The notes beneath the pieces were generated by a model. That model searched no databases, was not told the origin of the DNA, and worked only from the letters and a program-made list of their open reading frames with translations. From Nitrospirales bacterium (GTDB lineage: Bacteria; Nitrospirota; Nitrospiria; Nitrospirales; UBA8639), in contig JAJDBM010000033.1 of NCBI GenBank assembly GCA_029261355.1, forward strand, positions 1 to 46,010: DNA of 46,010 bases. The letters are read 5' to 3'. A program made the translations under genes and the position numbers. This document shows, one piece after another, positions 26,149 through 34,465 of this stretch. The first letter of the stretch is position 1. Every line of letters starts with the position of its first letter.

Positions 26149-27300
26149 TTACTCTGGAAGATAGAGACTACCCTGATTGAGCAGATCCAAGAATAGTCGA
26201 AGATTAGACTCTGATGGAATGTTCCTACCAATCTTCACTGTGAGATCAGCACACAATACTTTGACAAGATCTATTTGTTCTTGACTACATCGAAACTGAT
26301 GGCCATCGGCGAATAAGAATAACTCATGATCACGTTCATGAAAGACAAACTTCGACCCTTCATTTCGTTGAAGCATCCCCCCTGCCGTTATATGTGCTCG
26401 TAAATCTTCAAGCTGAATAGTCGGCGTGGCATCTCCTTCATCAGGGTATTTCTGGGCAGTAATAAATCGGCCAAACCAGTCAGTTAAGACATCGTTGTCT
26501 TCAAGATGCTGTCGTACGATCTGATGCACATTCTCTAAGGCTTCTGGTGTGAGAGCCCCAGCATGATTCTGAGCCACGAGGTCTGCGTCACTGTACCGAA
26601 CCTCGTCACTAAGGGTTTCTCCAACATATTCTGCGAATCCTCGAAGAATCTCACTATGCGACGGAGCACGAAACCCAACCGAGCAAGTCATACAATCATT
26701 GCCCATCGCGATTCCACTATGACCAACACATGGTGGAATATACAGCATATCACCCGGTTCTAAAATCCACTCCTGCTCTGGTGTCCAATCAGTCAGGATC
26801 ATCACGGGAGTATCTGCACGACGAGGGGACGTCGAGTCAAATCGTCCTCCAACTTGCCATTTTCGACGTCCGCTCCCCTGGACCAAAAAGACATCATAAT
26901 TGTCATAATGTGGACCAACCCCGCCGCCATCACTGGAATAGCTGATCATCAAATCATCAATCCGCCAGCTTGGAATAAAATGAAATTGCGTGAGAAATTC
27001 AGCAGCAGCAGGCACCCAATGATCGACGGCCTGAACAAGCAAGGTCCAATGTTTGTCAGGCAAAGAGCTAAAGGTCTCCTCCGTAAATGGCCCATGGGTC
27101 ATGTCCCATCGATCACTCACTCCGTCACGAATGACGAGTCGAGACTCAACACATTCTTCACACGCAAGCCCGGCCAATTCATCAGCCGCAATAGGAGGAA
27201 CAAGACCTGGTAAGGCGTTGCGAATCAATAGTGGCTTCTTTTGCCAATATTCCGAGAGAAAGATTTCCAAAGAGAGGTCACCGAGCGGTAGATTTTTCAT
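26149..27300 (-). CDS. JmjC/cupin oxygenase, ribosomal uL16 arginine hydroxylase type (YcfD/RoxA-like)
   Basis: This 383-residue protein matches the prokaryotic ribosomal oxygenase family. S-W-R-I-D-D-L-M-I-S-Y is followed by G-G-G-V-G-P-H131-Y-D133-N-Y-D-V-F-L, and the distal ligand H194 lies in Y-I-P-P-C-V-G-H-S-G. These form the Fe(II) HxD...H triad. The C-terminal ~150 residues fit the family's dimerisation and winged-helix parts. E. coli YcfD hydroxylates an arginine of ribosomal protein uL16 with 2-oxoglutarate and O2; the same substrate is likely but not proven. It is 9 bases downstream of the ElaA gene in the same direction and convergent with the FlgT-like gene (18-base gap). Confidence 0.9.
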   Translation of the reverse strand: MKNLPLGDLSLEIFLSEYWQKKPLLIRNALPGLVPPIAADELAGLACEECVESRLVIRDGVSDRWDMTHGPFTEETFSSLPDKHWTLLVQAVDHWVPAAAEFLTQFHFIPSWRIDDLMISYSSDGGGVGPHYDNYDVFLVQGSGRRKWQVGGRFDSTSPRRADTPVMILTDWTPEQEWILEPGDMLYIPPCVGHSGIAMGNDCMTCSVGFRAPSHSEILRGFAEYVGETLSDEVRYSDADLVAQNHAGALTPEALENVHQIVRQHLEDNDVLTDWFGRFITAQKYPDEGDATPTIQLEDLRAHITAGGMLQRNEGSKFVFHERDHELFLFADGHQFRCSQEQIDLVKVLCADLTVKIGRNIPSESNLRLFLDLLNQGSLYLPE

Positions 27301-27309
27301 AATACCAAT

Positions 27310-27777
27310 TTAGTCTATGGACTTCCTCAGCATGTCAACATGGGGAACGCCAACATCTAAATATCGTTCGGACACTCGCACAAACTGGTACTGCGCATAA
27401 AACCCCTCAAGATATTCTTGTGCCGCAATTTTAATTGAGTCATTGGGCCAACATCGCTGGATCTCCCTCAGCGCAGCGCGCAAGAGTTCATGGCCAAGCC
27501 CTGCCCCACGCACGTCCTTCTTCACAACACATCGTCCAATGCTCGATTCAGGAAACGTGAATCCAGCAGGAAGCAATCGAGCGTAGGCAATCAAATCCCC
27601 GCATTCATCATATCCTGCAAGATGCCTCGTTTCTTTCTGTCGATCGTAAACATCTAATTCTGGATAGGCACATTGCTGCTCAACAACAAAGACGTCTATC
27701 CGCAACTTCAGTATCTCATAAAATTGATCGAGATCGAGCTCAAGAAATGTTCCTATTTTCCAGACAATATGTGGCAT
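27310..27777 (-). CDS. elaA: GNAT family N-acetyltransferase, ElaA type
   Basis: The protein starts M-P-H-I-V-W-K and has the ElaA pattern: L-R-I-D-V-F-V-V-E-Q-Q-C-A-Y-P-E-L-D, then A-Y-A-R-L-L-P-A-G, then the acetyl-CoA loop V-R-G-A-G-L-G-H. The conserved C-terminal A-Q-E-Y-L-x-x-F-Y-x-x-Y-x-F is present. I chose the ATG at 27777 because homology starts there; the longer frame would begin with TTG at 27831 and adds 18 unlikely residues. The substrate is unknown. It leads a two-gene operon with the JmjC oxygenase. Confidence 0.9.
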   Translation of the reverse strand: MPHIVWKIGTFLELDLDQFYEILKLRIDVFVVEQQCAYPELDVYDRQKETRHLAGYDECGDLIAYARLLPAGFTFPESSIGRCVVKKDVRGAGLGHELLRAALREIQRCWPNDSIKIAAQEYLEGFYAQYQFVRVSERYLDVGVPHVDMLRKSID

Positions 27778-28026
27778 ACGACAGGAAAGGGAATGTCCAC
27801 TGGTGATGAAAAAAATTGAACTAGAGTTCAAGGATATCTACATTACCAATCCATACGTGACTCACACATATCTGCAAGAAAGAAATCAGGGTAAAACAAA
27901 TCACTCCAAAGATAAGCAAATGAATTGCACATCATGGAAATTCAAATAATATCACTCAAGTATCCACACTCATAATCCGAGAAATCCTAATAGGGCAGAT
28001 ATGTACGAACAAGAAAGGCTCTAACG

Positions 28027-28413
28027 ATGCACGTTACCACTTCTTCCGATCGCAATTCCATCTCACTCAAGCTGTCAGGACGATTAGATTTCAACGCTCG
28101 ACATTCGATAAAACCCGCTATTCAAGAATGCTACGATTCTAATAAGCCTCACATCATCTTCGACTTAAAGGATGTCACCTTTATCGATAGCGCGGGGATT
28201 GGTCTATTACATCGCTGCATCACGGAAACAAAAGAACTTAAGACCACGGTCACATTTACCAACCCCAAGCAACAAGTTCATGACATTCTCGAACTCTGCA
28301 GTATGGCTGAATACATATCTTCACCTGCCAGTTCACAGGAACCATTGGCCTCAACTTCAACAGGGTCAAACACGAATGTTCTAACAAGAGAGGCTCTTAG
28401 TCATATCGAGTAA
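28027..28413 (+). CDS. STAS domain protein (anti-sigma factor antagonist type)
   Basis: This 128-residue protein is one STAS domain (about 1-100): L-S-G-R-L-D-F-N near the start, then I-I-F-D-L-K-D-V-T-F-I-D54-S55-A-G-I-G-L-L. S55 is the residue phosphorylated in SpoIIAA-type antagonists. A polar S/T-rich tail follows. No anti-sigma kinase or phosphatase gene is adjacent, so its partner must be encoded elsewhere. A partner-switch regulatory role is inferred from the family. Confidence 0.88.
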   Translation: MHVTTSSDRNSISLKLSGRLDFNARHSIKPAIQECYDSNKPHIIFDLKDVTFIDSAGIGLLHRCITETKELKTTVTFTNPKQQVHDILELCSMAEYISSPASSQEPLASTSTGSNTNVLTREALSHIE

Positions 28414-28811
28414 ATTACGAGAATTGACCTCTTTCACCTTTCTTCTATTCGTCACAAAACCAACAGCCAAGTCTCTCCAACCTAGGCGTCGAAATTCTCT
28501 ACCAATACACTTATCCCCACGACTTCGATTCCCCACACTTTCAAAACTTCATGTGAATCAGAGAAACAGGGTCTGGCTCTTAAAGCTCTACACAATTTCC
28601 TGAGCCATACCTTCTCACCCAAAAATGGGATTCATGAATTCGAATGACTCACCGAAGAACAAGCACTGAGAGAGAAATATTTGATTTTTTTGAAGTGGTG
28701 AGTCGGTGTGCAGCATCTTGCCTCAGATACCGATCCACAGGAGATGGGAAAACCAGACGCTAATACAATCAGAAAACCAAGCACTCGCTTCTACAACAAA
28801 AAGATGTGTAC
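28414..28811. other. Intergenic region without recognised features
   Basis: This ~400-base stretch separates the STAS gene from the double-ACT gene, which converge. Short frames occur but none has a domain or ribosome site. A weak inverted pair (CTCACC near 28614 and GGTGAG near 28697) is too short and too far apart to call. Confidence 0.5.
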
Positions 28812-29339
28812 CTATTTATTGGGCTTCAACGTGATATCAACCACCATGTCGTCGGCCAGTTTTTCAAGAGCCGTGCGAATCTGTTCGAAATTGACTTTGG
28901 CAGGAGGAACGAGCTCAGCCTCGACATGAAAGAGCCGTTCTCCGGACATGGGGGCACTCTCAATGACCGTTCGAAGTTCTTGCATACTAACTCCAAGTAC
29001 CGCCAAGTCATGAGAAATTTCTCGCATGATCCCTGGTCGATCTTGTCCGACTAACTCGAGTCGTAACGAATCCCGATGATCAATCACAGCAAGAGACCAA
29101 TCACTGTCGACGACGTTCACGGAAAGCCCTCGGTCTTCTAATGTGGAAAACGCAGCAATCAGCCCATCGGCCTGTTCCTCTTGTAGATGAATCTGGACAA
29201 CTCCTGCAAAATGACCGGCAAGACGTGCCATACGGCTTTCATCCCAATACCCCTGATGTTTAGTAATTAATTCGGCCAACGCTTCAACCAGGCCCGGTTG
29301 ATCTTTACCGATTATCGTCAACACGAGTGCACGCGTCAT
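28812..29339 (-). CDS. Double-ACT regulatory protein, GcvR-like
   Basis: This protein of about 175 residues has two ACT domains: A-L-V-L-T-I-I-G-K-D-Q-P-G-L-V-E-A-L near the start, and L-R-L-E-L-V-G-Q-D-R-P-G-I-M-R-E-I from about residue 90. The repeated G-x-D-x-P-G motif binds small ligands such as amino acids. The layout matches GcvR, the glycine-cleavage repressor partner, though no gcv gene is nearby. GAGGGA about nine bases upstream supports the ATG at 29339 over the TTG at 29363. The ligand and target are inferred only from the family. Confidence 0.86.
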   Translation of the reverse strand: MTRALVLTIIGKDQPGLVEALAELITKHQGYWDESRMARLAGHFAGVVQIHLQEEQADGLIAAFSTLEDRGLSVNVVDSDWSLAVIDHRDSLRLELVGQDRPGIMREISHDLAVLGVSMQELRTVIESAPMSGERLFHVEAELVPPAKVNFEQIRTALEKLADDMVVDITLKPNK

Positions 29340-29864
29340 AAAAATTCGTTCCCTCACATACAAATAATCACGTTGCTCATCAAATAAACATGAAGTGTTG
29401 AGCTAAGCTCATCTATGCGACTCTTTCAAACAGGCCAAGGCTAACAGAGTCTCCTCTATAAGGAAAGAATTATTGCGACCTCACAGCGAAATAGATACAT
29501 TTGCTTTCCACAGGAATACTCTTTATGAACACGATCCATTAATTTGACAAGTCAAAGACGAACTTGGGAAACCATTCGGGGGAATAATGAGAGGAGGGAG
29601 TAAAAAAACAAGTAATCGCAACAAATATCGAAGAGACCACTTTTAGGAACAAAGGCACGCTATTGAATTGATAAGAGAAAATACAAACCCTAAATTTCTG
29701 TGAGGGAAAATATTGGGTTCGTGTATTGGAGGAGCAGATGCGAGGCTATCGAATGCTGGAGGTCATCTCACAATATCCATGGTTGGATGTTAAGTCAGTA
29801 GGTTTCACATGACCTAGATACGGAAGCACAGAAGAGAAGCACTAAGGATCATTTTTTACAGATG
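29340..29864. other. Intergenic region upstream of the double-ACT gene
   Basis: This 525-base gap lies between the double-ACT gene and vapC. Its last part holds one of two diverged direct repeats that bracket vapBC. The rest is AT-rich without a recognisable gene or RNA. Confidence 0.5.
29794..29849 (+). repeat. Diverged direct repeat flanking vapBC, copy 1
   Basis: The 15-base exact core AGATACGGAAGCACA (29816-29830) is shared with 30676-30690. Similarity extends with gaps on both sides (GTCAxTxGGTTTCA before, CACT and CTAAGG after). Both copies lie outside the vapBC pair in the same orientation. Confidence 0.6.
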
Positions 29865-30248
29865 TCACGAAAACAACTGAAGTGCAACTTTGTTCGATAT
29901 TTTTGTGAATACCTGGTCTTCGGAAAGGAGCTCAGCTTGAAGATCAAGTGCGCACTGCGCGACATGCGCATCCGGCGTGGATACGGTCAATCCCTTACTT
30001 AACAAGGTAGCCCGAAGTTGTCCAACTCTAACCCAATGTTGAAGATCGGCTTGGACGAGTGGGAGATCGTCTAAAAAAGACTCCAGGGCAGATCGATGAC
30101 GCGCTGAGAGTTTTCCACTGGTCAATTCCGCCGCAACAACCCCTGATAGGTACACTCGCCCCTCAGCCAAGGCCTCATCAATAATTGAATTTTCCCCATC
30201 ATTGAAATACCCAATCCAGCTTGACGTATCAACGACGATTCCGCTCAC
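29865..30248 (-). CDS. vapC: VapC-type PIN domain toxin
   Basis: This 127-residue PIN domain has the acidic residues D7 (V-V-D-T-S-S-W), E41 (A-A-E-L-T), D93 (T-P-D-A-H-V-A) and D111, which form the metal site of a VapC ribonuclease. Family toxins cleave tRNA or rRNA when freed from the antitoxin. The gene overlaps the upstream antitoxin gene by 20 bases. All four acidic residues are present, so the toxin is probably active. Confidence 0.9.
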   Translation of the reverse strand: MSGIVVDTSSWIGYFNDGENSIIDEALAEGRVYLSGVVAAELTSGKLSARHRSALESFLDDLPLVQADLQHWVRVGQLRATLLSKGLTVSTPDAHVAQCALDLQAELLSEDQVFTKISNKVALQLFS

Positions 30249-30471
30249 GTGAGGTCTCCAAATCTATATCTAAATTCAACTTCCCCTTCAGTCGAGCGGC
30301 TTTTGCCACGGCCTTACTGCGAGCAACCATGGCTAACCCCTGAATGAGCGTATCAGTAATGCCTGAGCCAGATGCATCACAGGCTTCTTCTAGTAAATGC
30401 GTTGGAAGGTTCGCGGTAACTCTTCTCGTTGGACTAGATGTGTTCATATACTTATTCACACCATTATTCAT
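30229..30471 (-). CDS. vapB: VapB-type antitoxin
   Basis: This small basic protein has an RHH-like segment (R-R-V-T-A-N-L-P-T-H-L-L-E-E-A-C, then G-I-T-D-T-L-I-Q-G-L) and a charged C-terminal tail that would wrap the toxin. It lies upstream of and overlaps vapC, the usual order. I chose the ATG at 30471; ATG 30447 and TTG 30483 are possible, and no ribosome site settles it. It probably represses its own operon. Confidence 0.82.
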   Translation of the reverse strand: MNNGVNKYMNTSSPTRRVTANLPTHLLEEACDASGSGITDTLIQGLAMVARSKAVAKAARLKGKLNLDIDLETSRERNRR

Positions 30472-30652
30472 ACCGTCTTGCAAGTTCTTTATCGCACCAG
30501 GAAAAGCTAGTCACTTTCTAAAACAAATGCCTTTGCCCCCTATTTACCAGATTGAAGGGACTGCATGCCATAAACAGGATTGATGACGTAGGAACTGTCG
30601 GAAGTCTCTGCCTGGCACTGATGTCGATTCGGTATAACTAATCGACCAGAGG

Positions 30653-30711
30653 GTCAATGGGTTTCAGCAGGACTCAGATACGGAAGCACATGAGAAAGGG
30701 ACACTCCTAAG
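30653..30711 (+). repeat. Diverged direct repeat flanking vapBC, copy 2
   Basis: This is the partner of 29794-29849, with the exact core AGATACGGAAGCACA at 30676-30690. It lies between the vapB promoter side and the end of the rapA gene. Confidence 0.6.
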
Positions 30712-30743
30712 GCTGATAGATTCACCGGATTTCATTTGACGGG

Positions 30744-33527
30744 TCAATGCGTATAAATGACACGTAGGGCGGACAACTTGAGGGTACTGTCTTGCAAACG
30801 ATTTTCCAGATCTGAAATCTTCGTGCGCAGTGCCTGCACTTCTTCATCACGAATTGTTGGGTTGCGCTTTCGTAGTGTAAGCAGACGCTGTAACTCACCA
30901 TCTAACTCTTCGTGCATCGAGGCGATTGCAACATTGCGAAATACGGGGAGCTGTTGCGCAGCAATTTCCTCAATTTGTTGTACCTGTTTTTTTAATGTCG
31001 CACGTGTCTGATCGATCACTTTCCGTGCGACTTCCAGTTTGATTTTCTCCAGTAAAGGTTCATAGATCTCAGGTGGTAGTTGTCGAGCATAGTCTTTCCC
31101 TTCCTGATTGACCAGCAAGCGCAATGCATGACAAGGAAGGTAGCGTCCGATGTCTAACCCGGCGGGTGCAGGGCAGTTCGACTCAAATATGGCTTCAATG
31201 TAAATATTACGAGGGGGAATTTGTGGCATGTGTAACGCGCAGATACTGACGCGACCTTTTTCTCCGTTTAGAATCATGTCAATTGTCGCGCGCACCAATG
31301 GGTGCTCCCAACTCAGGAAGTGCATGTCTTCACGCGCCAATGCGGTCTCGCGATTGGTTGTCACGGTGATGCCGTCTTCAGGTAATTCAGGAAATTGATC
31401 GACCTCAAAATGAGCACCTGGTCGCACGATCCAACAGTTTTTCGAATGATCTTCAATTTCAATCCCAAAACAATCAAAAGCAGTTTCGAGATATTCTGAT
31501 AACACGTCTGCCTGTTCATTTTGATTGATTCTCTCAATCAACGGATCGGCAATTTCTTTCCGGCAACTACTCAGTTCGAGCAACCGGTTTCGACCGAGAT
31601 CAAGTTGCCGGACCTTTGCTTCGTGCAGATGCTTACACTCACTGATAAAGCGGTCTTCATCAAGGTGTTCGCCTATAAGATAGGCGGAAAATGGTTCTTC
31701 CATCTTGGCCTTGATATATTGTCCGGTGACGCAACTCTGCTCAAATGAATTGAGTGCATGATGGTACCAGCGGCTCAGCCGTGCATCGATTGAACCTACT
31801 GCAACCGGCACGTGGATATCGATATCGTGCTGCTGCCCAATTCTATCCAGGCGGCCAATACGCTGCTCCAGTAAATCCGGATTGTCGGGTAAGTCGAACA
31901 AGATAATATTGTGTAAAAATTGAAAATTTCGGCCTTCGCCACCAATCTCCGAACAAATCAACATTTGCGCACCATCTTCGGCAGCGGCAAACCAGGCGGC
32001 GGCGCGGTCTCGTTCTAGGATACTCATGTGTTCGTGAAACACACCGACTTGCAGGCCATGCTTTTTCAACAGTATTTTTGATATTGAAACTGCGGTCTCA
32101 GCTGTCGCGCAAATCAGTAGGACTTTGTGCGGCGATAGCTCTCGTAGTTTATCGGAAAGCCAATGAATACGGGTCGAGTTTCTGTCATCGTCGAGTACAG
32201 CAGGAACGAAATGACGCTGGGGAAAACCACTGATCGTCGCACGTGTGTTTCTGAACAACATGCGGCCAGTGCCATGTTGATCAATCAAACGGTTGATGAG
32301 GTGTCGTCGAACGGTGGGGATCTCATCATGAGCGGCATTGATGCCTGTAGTATCGATGTCGTCGCTCTCATCAATAAGCAAACGTAATCGCGCGAGATCA
32401 TCTTCAGCTATTGTCTGTTTATCGAGTAGTAGATTCACGAGCTCGACAGTTGCGGCATGTTGTTTTTCCTCCGCTACATAGCTTTTGAGCGAATGAAAAC
32501 GCGCTGGGTCGAGTAGTCGCAAGCGAGCAAAATGCCCTGCAGTGCCAAATTGCTCAGGTGTCGCGGTTAATAATAAAACTGAATCTGTCTGATTAGCCAA
32601 CGTTTCGACTTGTCGGTACTCTCGACTGCTCTCATTTGGGGTCCACTCAAGATGATGGGCCTCATCGACGATCAATATATCCCATTTACACTTGGCCATG
32701 AATGGGGCGATATCATCGCGACAGGAAAAGTGCAACCCGCATAAAACAAAAGGGAATTGATCGAAATAGTTTTCATTAGGGACCACTTCTTCAGGGTCGT
32801 CGATTGCCTCGTCTGGATTTAAAAAATACTGTTCATCAATTAAGGTGAAGCGTAAATTAAAGCGCCGGAGTAACTCCTCTAGCCACTGATGCAGGAGTGG
32901 TTCTGGTACGATAATTAAGGCACGGTGTATTTTTTCGGTCAGAATCAGACGGTGCAGAATTAAACCGGCTTCAATGGTTTTACCGAGGCCCACCTCATCG
33001 GCGAGCAGAACACGCGGAGCGGTTCTACTTGATACTTCATTGGCAATATACATTTGATGTGGAATCAGGCTGACACGTGGCCCATGTAATCCAAAGCTTG
33101 TTGATGTTTGTTGGGTAGCAAGGTGTTGCAGCGTTGCCGCGCGCAGCTCAAACCATCTGTTGTTGTCAACTTGCCCAGCAAACAGTTTATCTTGCGGTAA
33201 ATTAAACGTGTTGTCATCAGACAGTTCACATTCATGCATGGTGGCCGTTTCGCCACTGGCTTGAATCCCATGGTAGCGCACGGTTCCGCTGACATGTTCT
33301 ATGTTGGTGATTGACAGGTTCCAACCATCAATATTTTTAATTGAATCACCGATATCAAATACAACACGCGTCAGCGGGGCAGTATCTTTTGCATAGGTAC
33401 GTGTTTCATCGGCCGCCGGAAATTCCATTTGAATTGTGCGAAAGTCGACAGATTGAACGATGCCCAACCCGAGTGCGGCATCATTGTCACTAACCCAGCG
33501 CTGGCCGGGAGTAAAATCCTGCATCAT
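30744..33527 (-). CDS. rapA: RapA-like SWI2/SNF2 ATPase (RNA-polymerase recycling factor)
   Basis: This 927-residue protein follows RapA from end to end. It opens with F-T-P-G-Q-R-W-V-S-D-x-D-A-A-L-G-L-G and Tudor-like domains (about 1-110). The SNF2 ATPase follows, with Walker A D-E-V-G-L-G-K183-T and D-E-A-H at 288-291. The helicase C domain contains I-G-G-E-G-R-N-F-Q and R-I-G-R-L-D-R-I-G-Q, and a long C-terminal region ends in a coiled coil. RapA binds RNA polymerase and helps release stalled complexes. The protein is close to the usual length and intact. No partner gene is adjacent. RapA is best known from gammaproteobacteria, so its presence beside vapBC and a dead transposase could reflect transfer; that is inference. 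Confidence 0.93.
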   Translation of the reverse strand: MMQDFTPGQRWVSDNDAALGLGIVQSVDFRTIQMEFPAADETRTYAKDTAPLTRVVFDIGDSIKNIDGWNLSITNIEHVSGTVRYHGIQASGETATMHECELSDDNTFNLPQDKLFAGQVDNNRWFELRAATLQHLATQQTSTSFGLHGPRVSLIPHQMYIANEVSSRTAPRVLLADEVGLGKTIEAGLILHRLILTEKIHRALIIVPEPLLHQWLEELLRRFNLRFTLIDEQYFLNPDEAIDDPEEVVPNENYFDQFPFVLCGLHFSCRDDIAPFMAKCKWDILIVDEAHHLEWTPNESSREYRQVETLANQTDSVLLLTATPEQFGTAGHFARLRLLDPARFHSLKSYVAEEKQHAATVELVNLLLDKQTIAEDDLARLRLLIDESDDIDTTGINAAHDEIPTVRRHLINRLIDQHGTGRMLFRNTRATISGFPQRHFVPAVLDDDRNSTRIHWLSDKLRELSPHKVLLICATAETAVSISKILLKKHGLQVGVFHEHMSILERDRAAAWFAAAEDGAQMLICSEIGGEGRNFQFLHNIILFDLPDNPDLLEQRIGRLDRIGQQHDIDIHVPVAVGSIDARLSRWYHHALNSFEQSCVTGQYIKAKMEEPFSAYLIGEHLDEDRFISECKHLHEAKVRQLDLGRNRLLELSSCRKEIADPLIERINQNEQADVLSEYLETAFDCFGIEIEDHSKNCWIVRPGAHFEVDQFPELPEDGITVTTNRETALAREDMHFLSWEHPLVRATIDMILNGEKGRVSICALHMPQIPPRNIYIEAIFESNCPAPAGLDIGRYLPCHALRLLVNQEGKDYARQLPPEIYEPLLEKIKLEVARKVIDQTRATLKKQVQQIEEIAAQQLPVFRNVAIASMHEELDGELQRLLTLRKRNPTIRDEEVQALRTKISDLENRLQDSTLKLSALRVIYTH

Positions 33528-33810
33528 GTTTGTTCATCTTCATGTAAAAGGTCAGAGGTTGTTTGGCCATCAAGCACGAAAATAGGTTTCGTGAAGGTGG
33601 AAATGAGTGTCGTGCATTCCCAGCCATTGCCAATTTTCTTCACAGGGACATTTCATTGCTCTACAGACAGGCAAAGACCGCAAACGTTGACGTCAGTTCT
33701 GACTCATTGGTGGATACCGTGATATCTGGATTTGTCTATGCCAAGCCGACTGTACATGCGTCAACACAAGCGCATGGTACCCACCAAAACAGGCCACTGG
33801 GCATGAGGGC

Positions 33811-33862
33811 AGGTCTTGCAAGCATGCATCTTCGTTTATCACCCTGTCGTTTTGCAAGACCT
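33811..33862. repeat. Perfect 11-bp inverted repeat
   Basis: AGGTCTTGCAA (33811-33821) and TTGCAAGACCT (33852-33862) are exact inverses separated by 30 bases. It lies just upstream of the transposase remnant and may be a leftover element end or a regulatory palindrome. Confidence 0.5.
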
Positions 33863-33880
33863 GGCCCTAAGCCATTCGTT

Positions 33881-34050
33881 TGGCGCAGAGCGTATCTCGC
33901 GGACGTCCAGAATCTGTTTGCTCATCGCGTGATGGGCTGCAATCTATCAGTGACGCCAGATACTGCATTGGAATCCAGGCGCTTAAGCGAGTGGTAGCAA
34001 GGCGACAACCTAAGGCCGGGCTGCTCTTCCATTCAGACCAAGTCGTACTG
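33881..34050 (+). pseudogene. Frameshifted IS3-family OrfB fragment
   Basis: One frame reads A-Y-L-A-D-V-Q-N-L-F-A-H-R-V-M-G, then T-P-D-T-A-L, matching the first catalytic strand region of IS3 OrfB (normally Y-L-A-V-V-x-D-L-F-S-R-x-V-V-G). Near 33977 the similarity jumps to another frame with A-L-K-R-V-V-A-R-R-Q-P-K-A-G-L-L-F-H-S-D-Q, the second aspartate region. The N-terminal part, the glutamate and the C-terminus are lost. It is a fragment unrelated in detail to the intact element at 12016. Confidence 0.68.
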
Positions 34051-34465
34051 AATCGAAGCCGAACCAGTCGTTACGACTTAGCAACAGGGCCAATTGGTCC
34101 AAATAAGAGACACAAGAACATCGCCGAATCCACCTAAACAGGGAGTTCAAATTACTTGACCACTATAAGTTTCACTATAAAATACAAAAAGGTAAATATA
34201 AGATGACAAGGTTGATCCCCACCACAAAAAACAAATAATTAGCATGTCATAAACCTTTGATAAACACCGTCTTAATTTTTCAAAAAATGGCGTTCGTCGA
34301 CTGTTGAGATAGGCATCAAGCTTGACATTTTAATTTCGTACCAATGGGAAAAAAGATAAGCGACTAAACAATTTGTAAGGAGATTTAGAAAAGATTCTCA
34401 CGGGAAACCTCGGGGAATAGAGCTGATTCAAAATCGTTGGTTAACTCTTAAGAGAAGGACAAAAA

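Larger units (their letters stand above)
33528..34465. other. Intergenic region with dead IS3 transposase
   Basis: This 938-base gap lies between divergently transcribed rapA and the golvesin/PKD gene. It contains an inverted repeat and a frameshifted transposase fragment, listed separately. The AT-rich part at 34140-34440 probably holds the promoter of the downstream gene; a TTGACA is present at 34323 but no good -10 partner. AGAAGGA at 34454-34460 is the ribosome site. Confidence 0.55.

Noticed and set aside
34323-34360. TTGACA as a -35 box for the golvesin/PKD gene
   Set aside because: No acceptable -10 hexamer at 16-18 bases; only an unsupported half-site.
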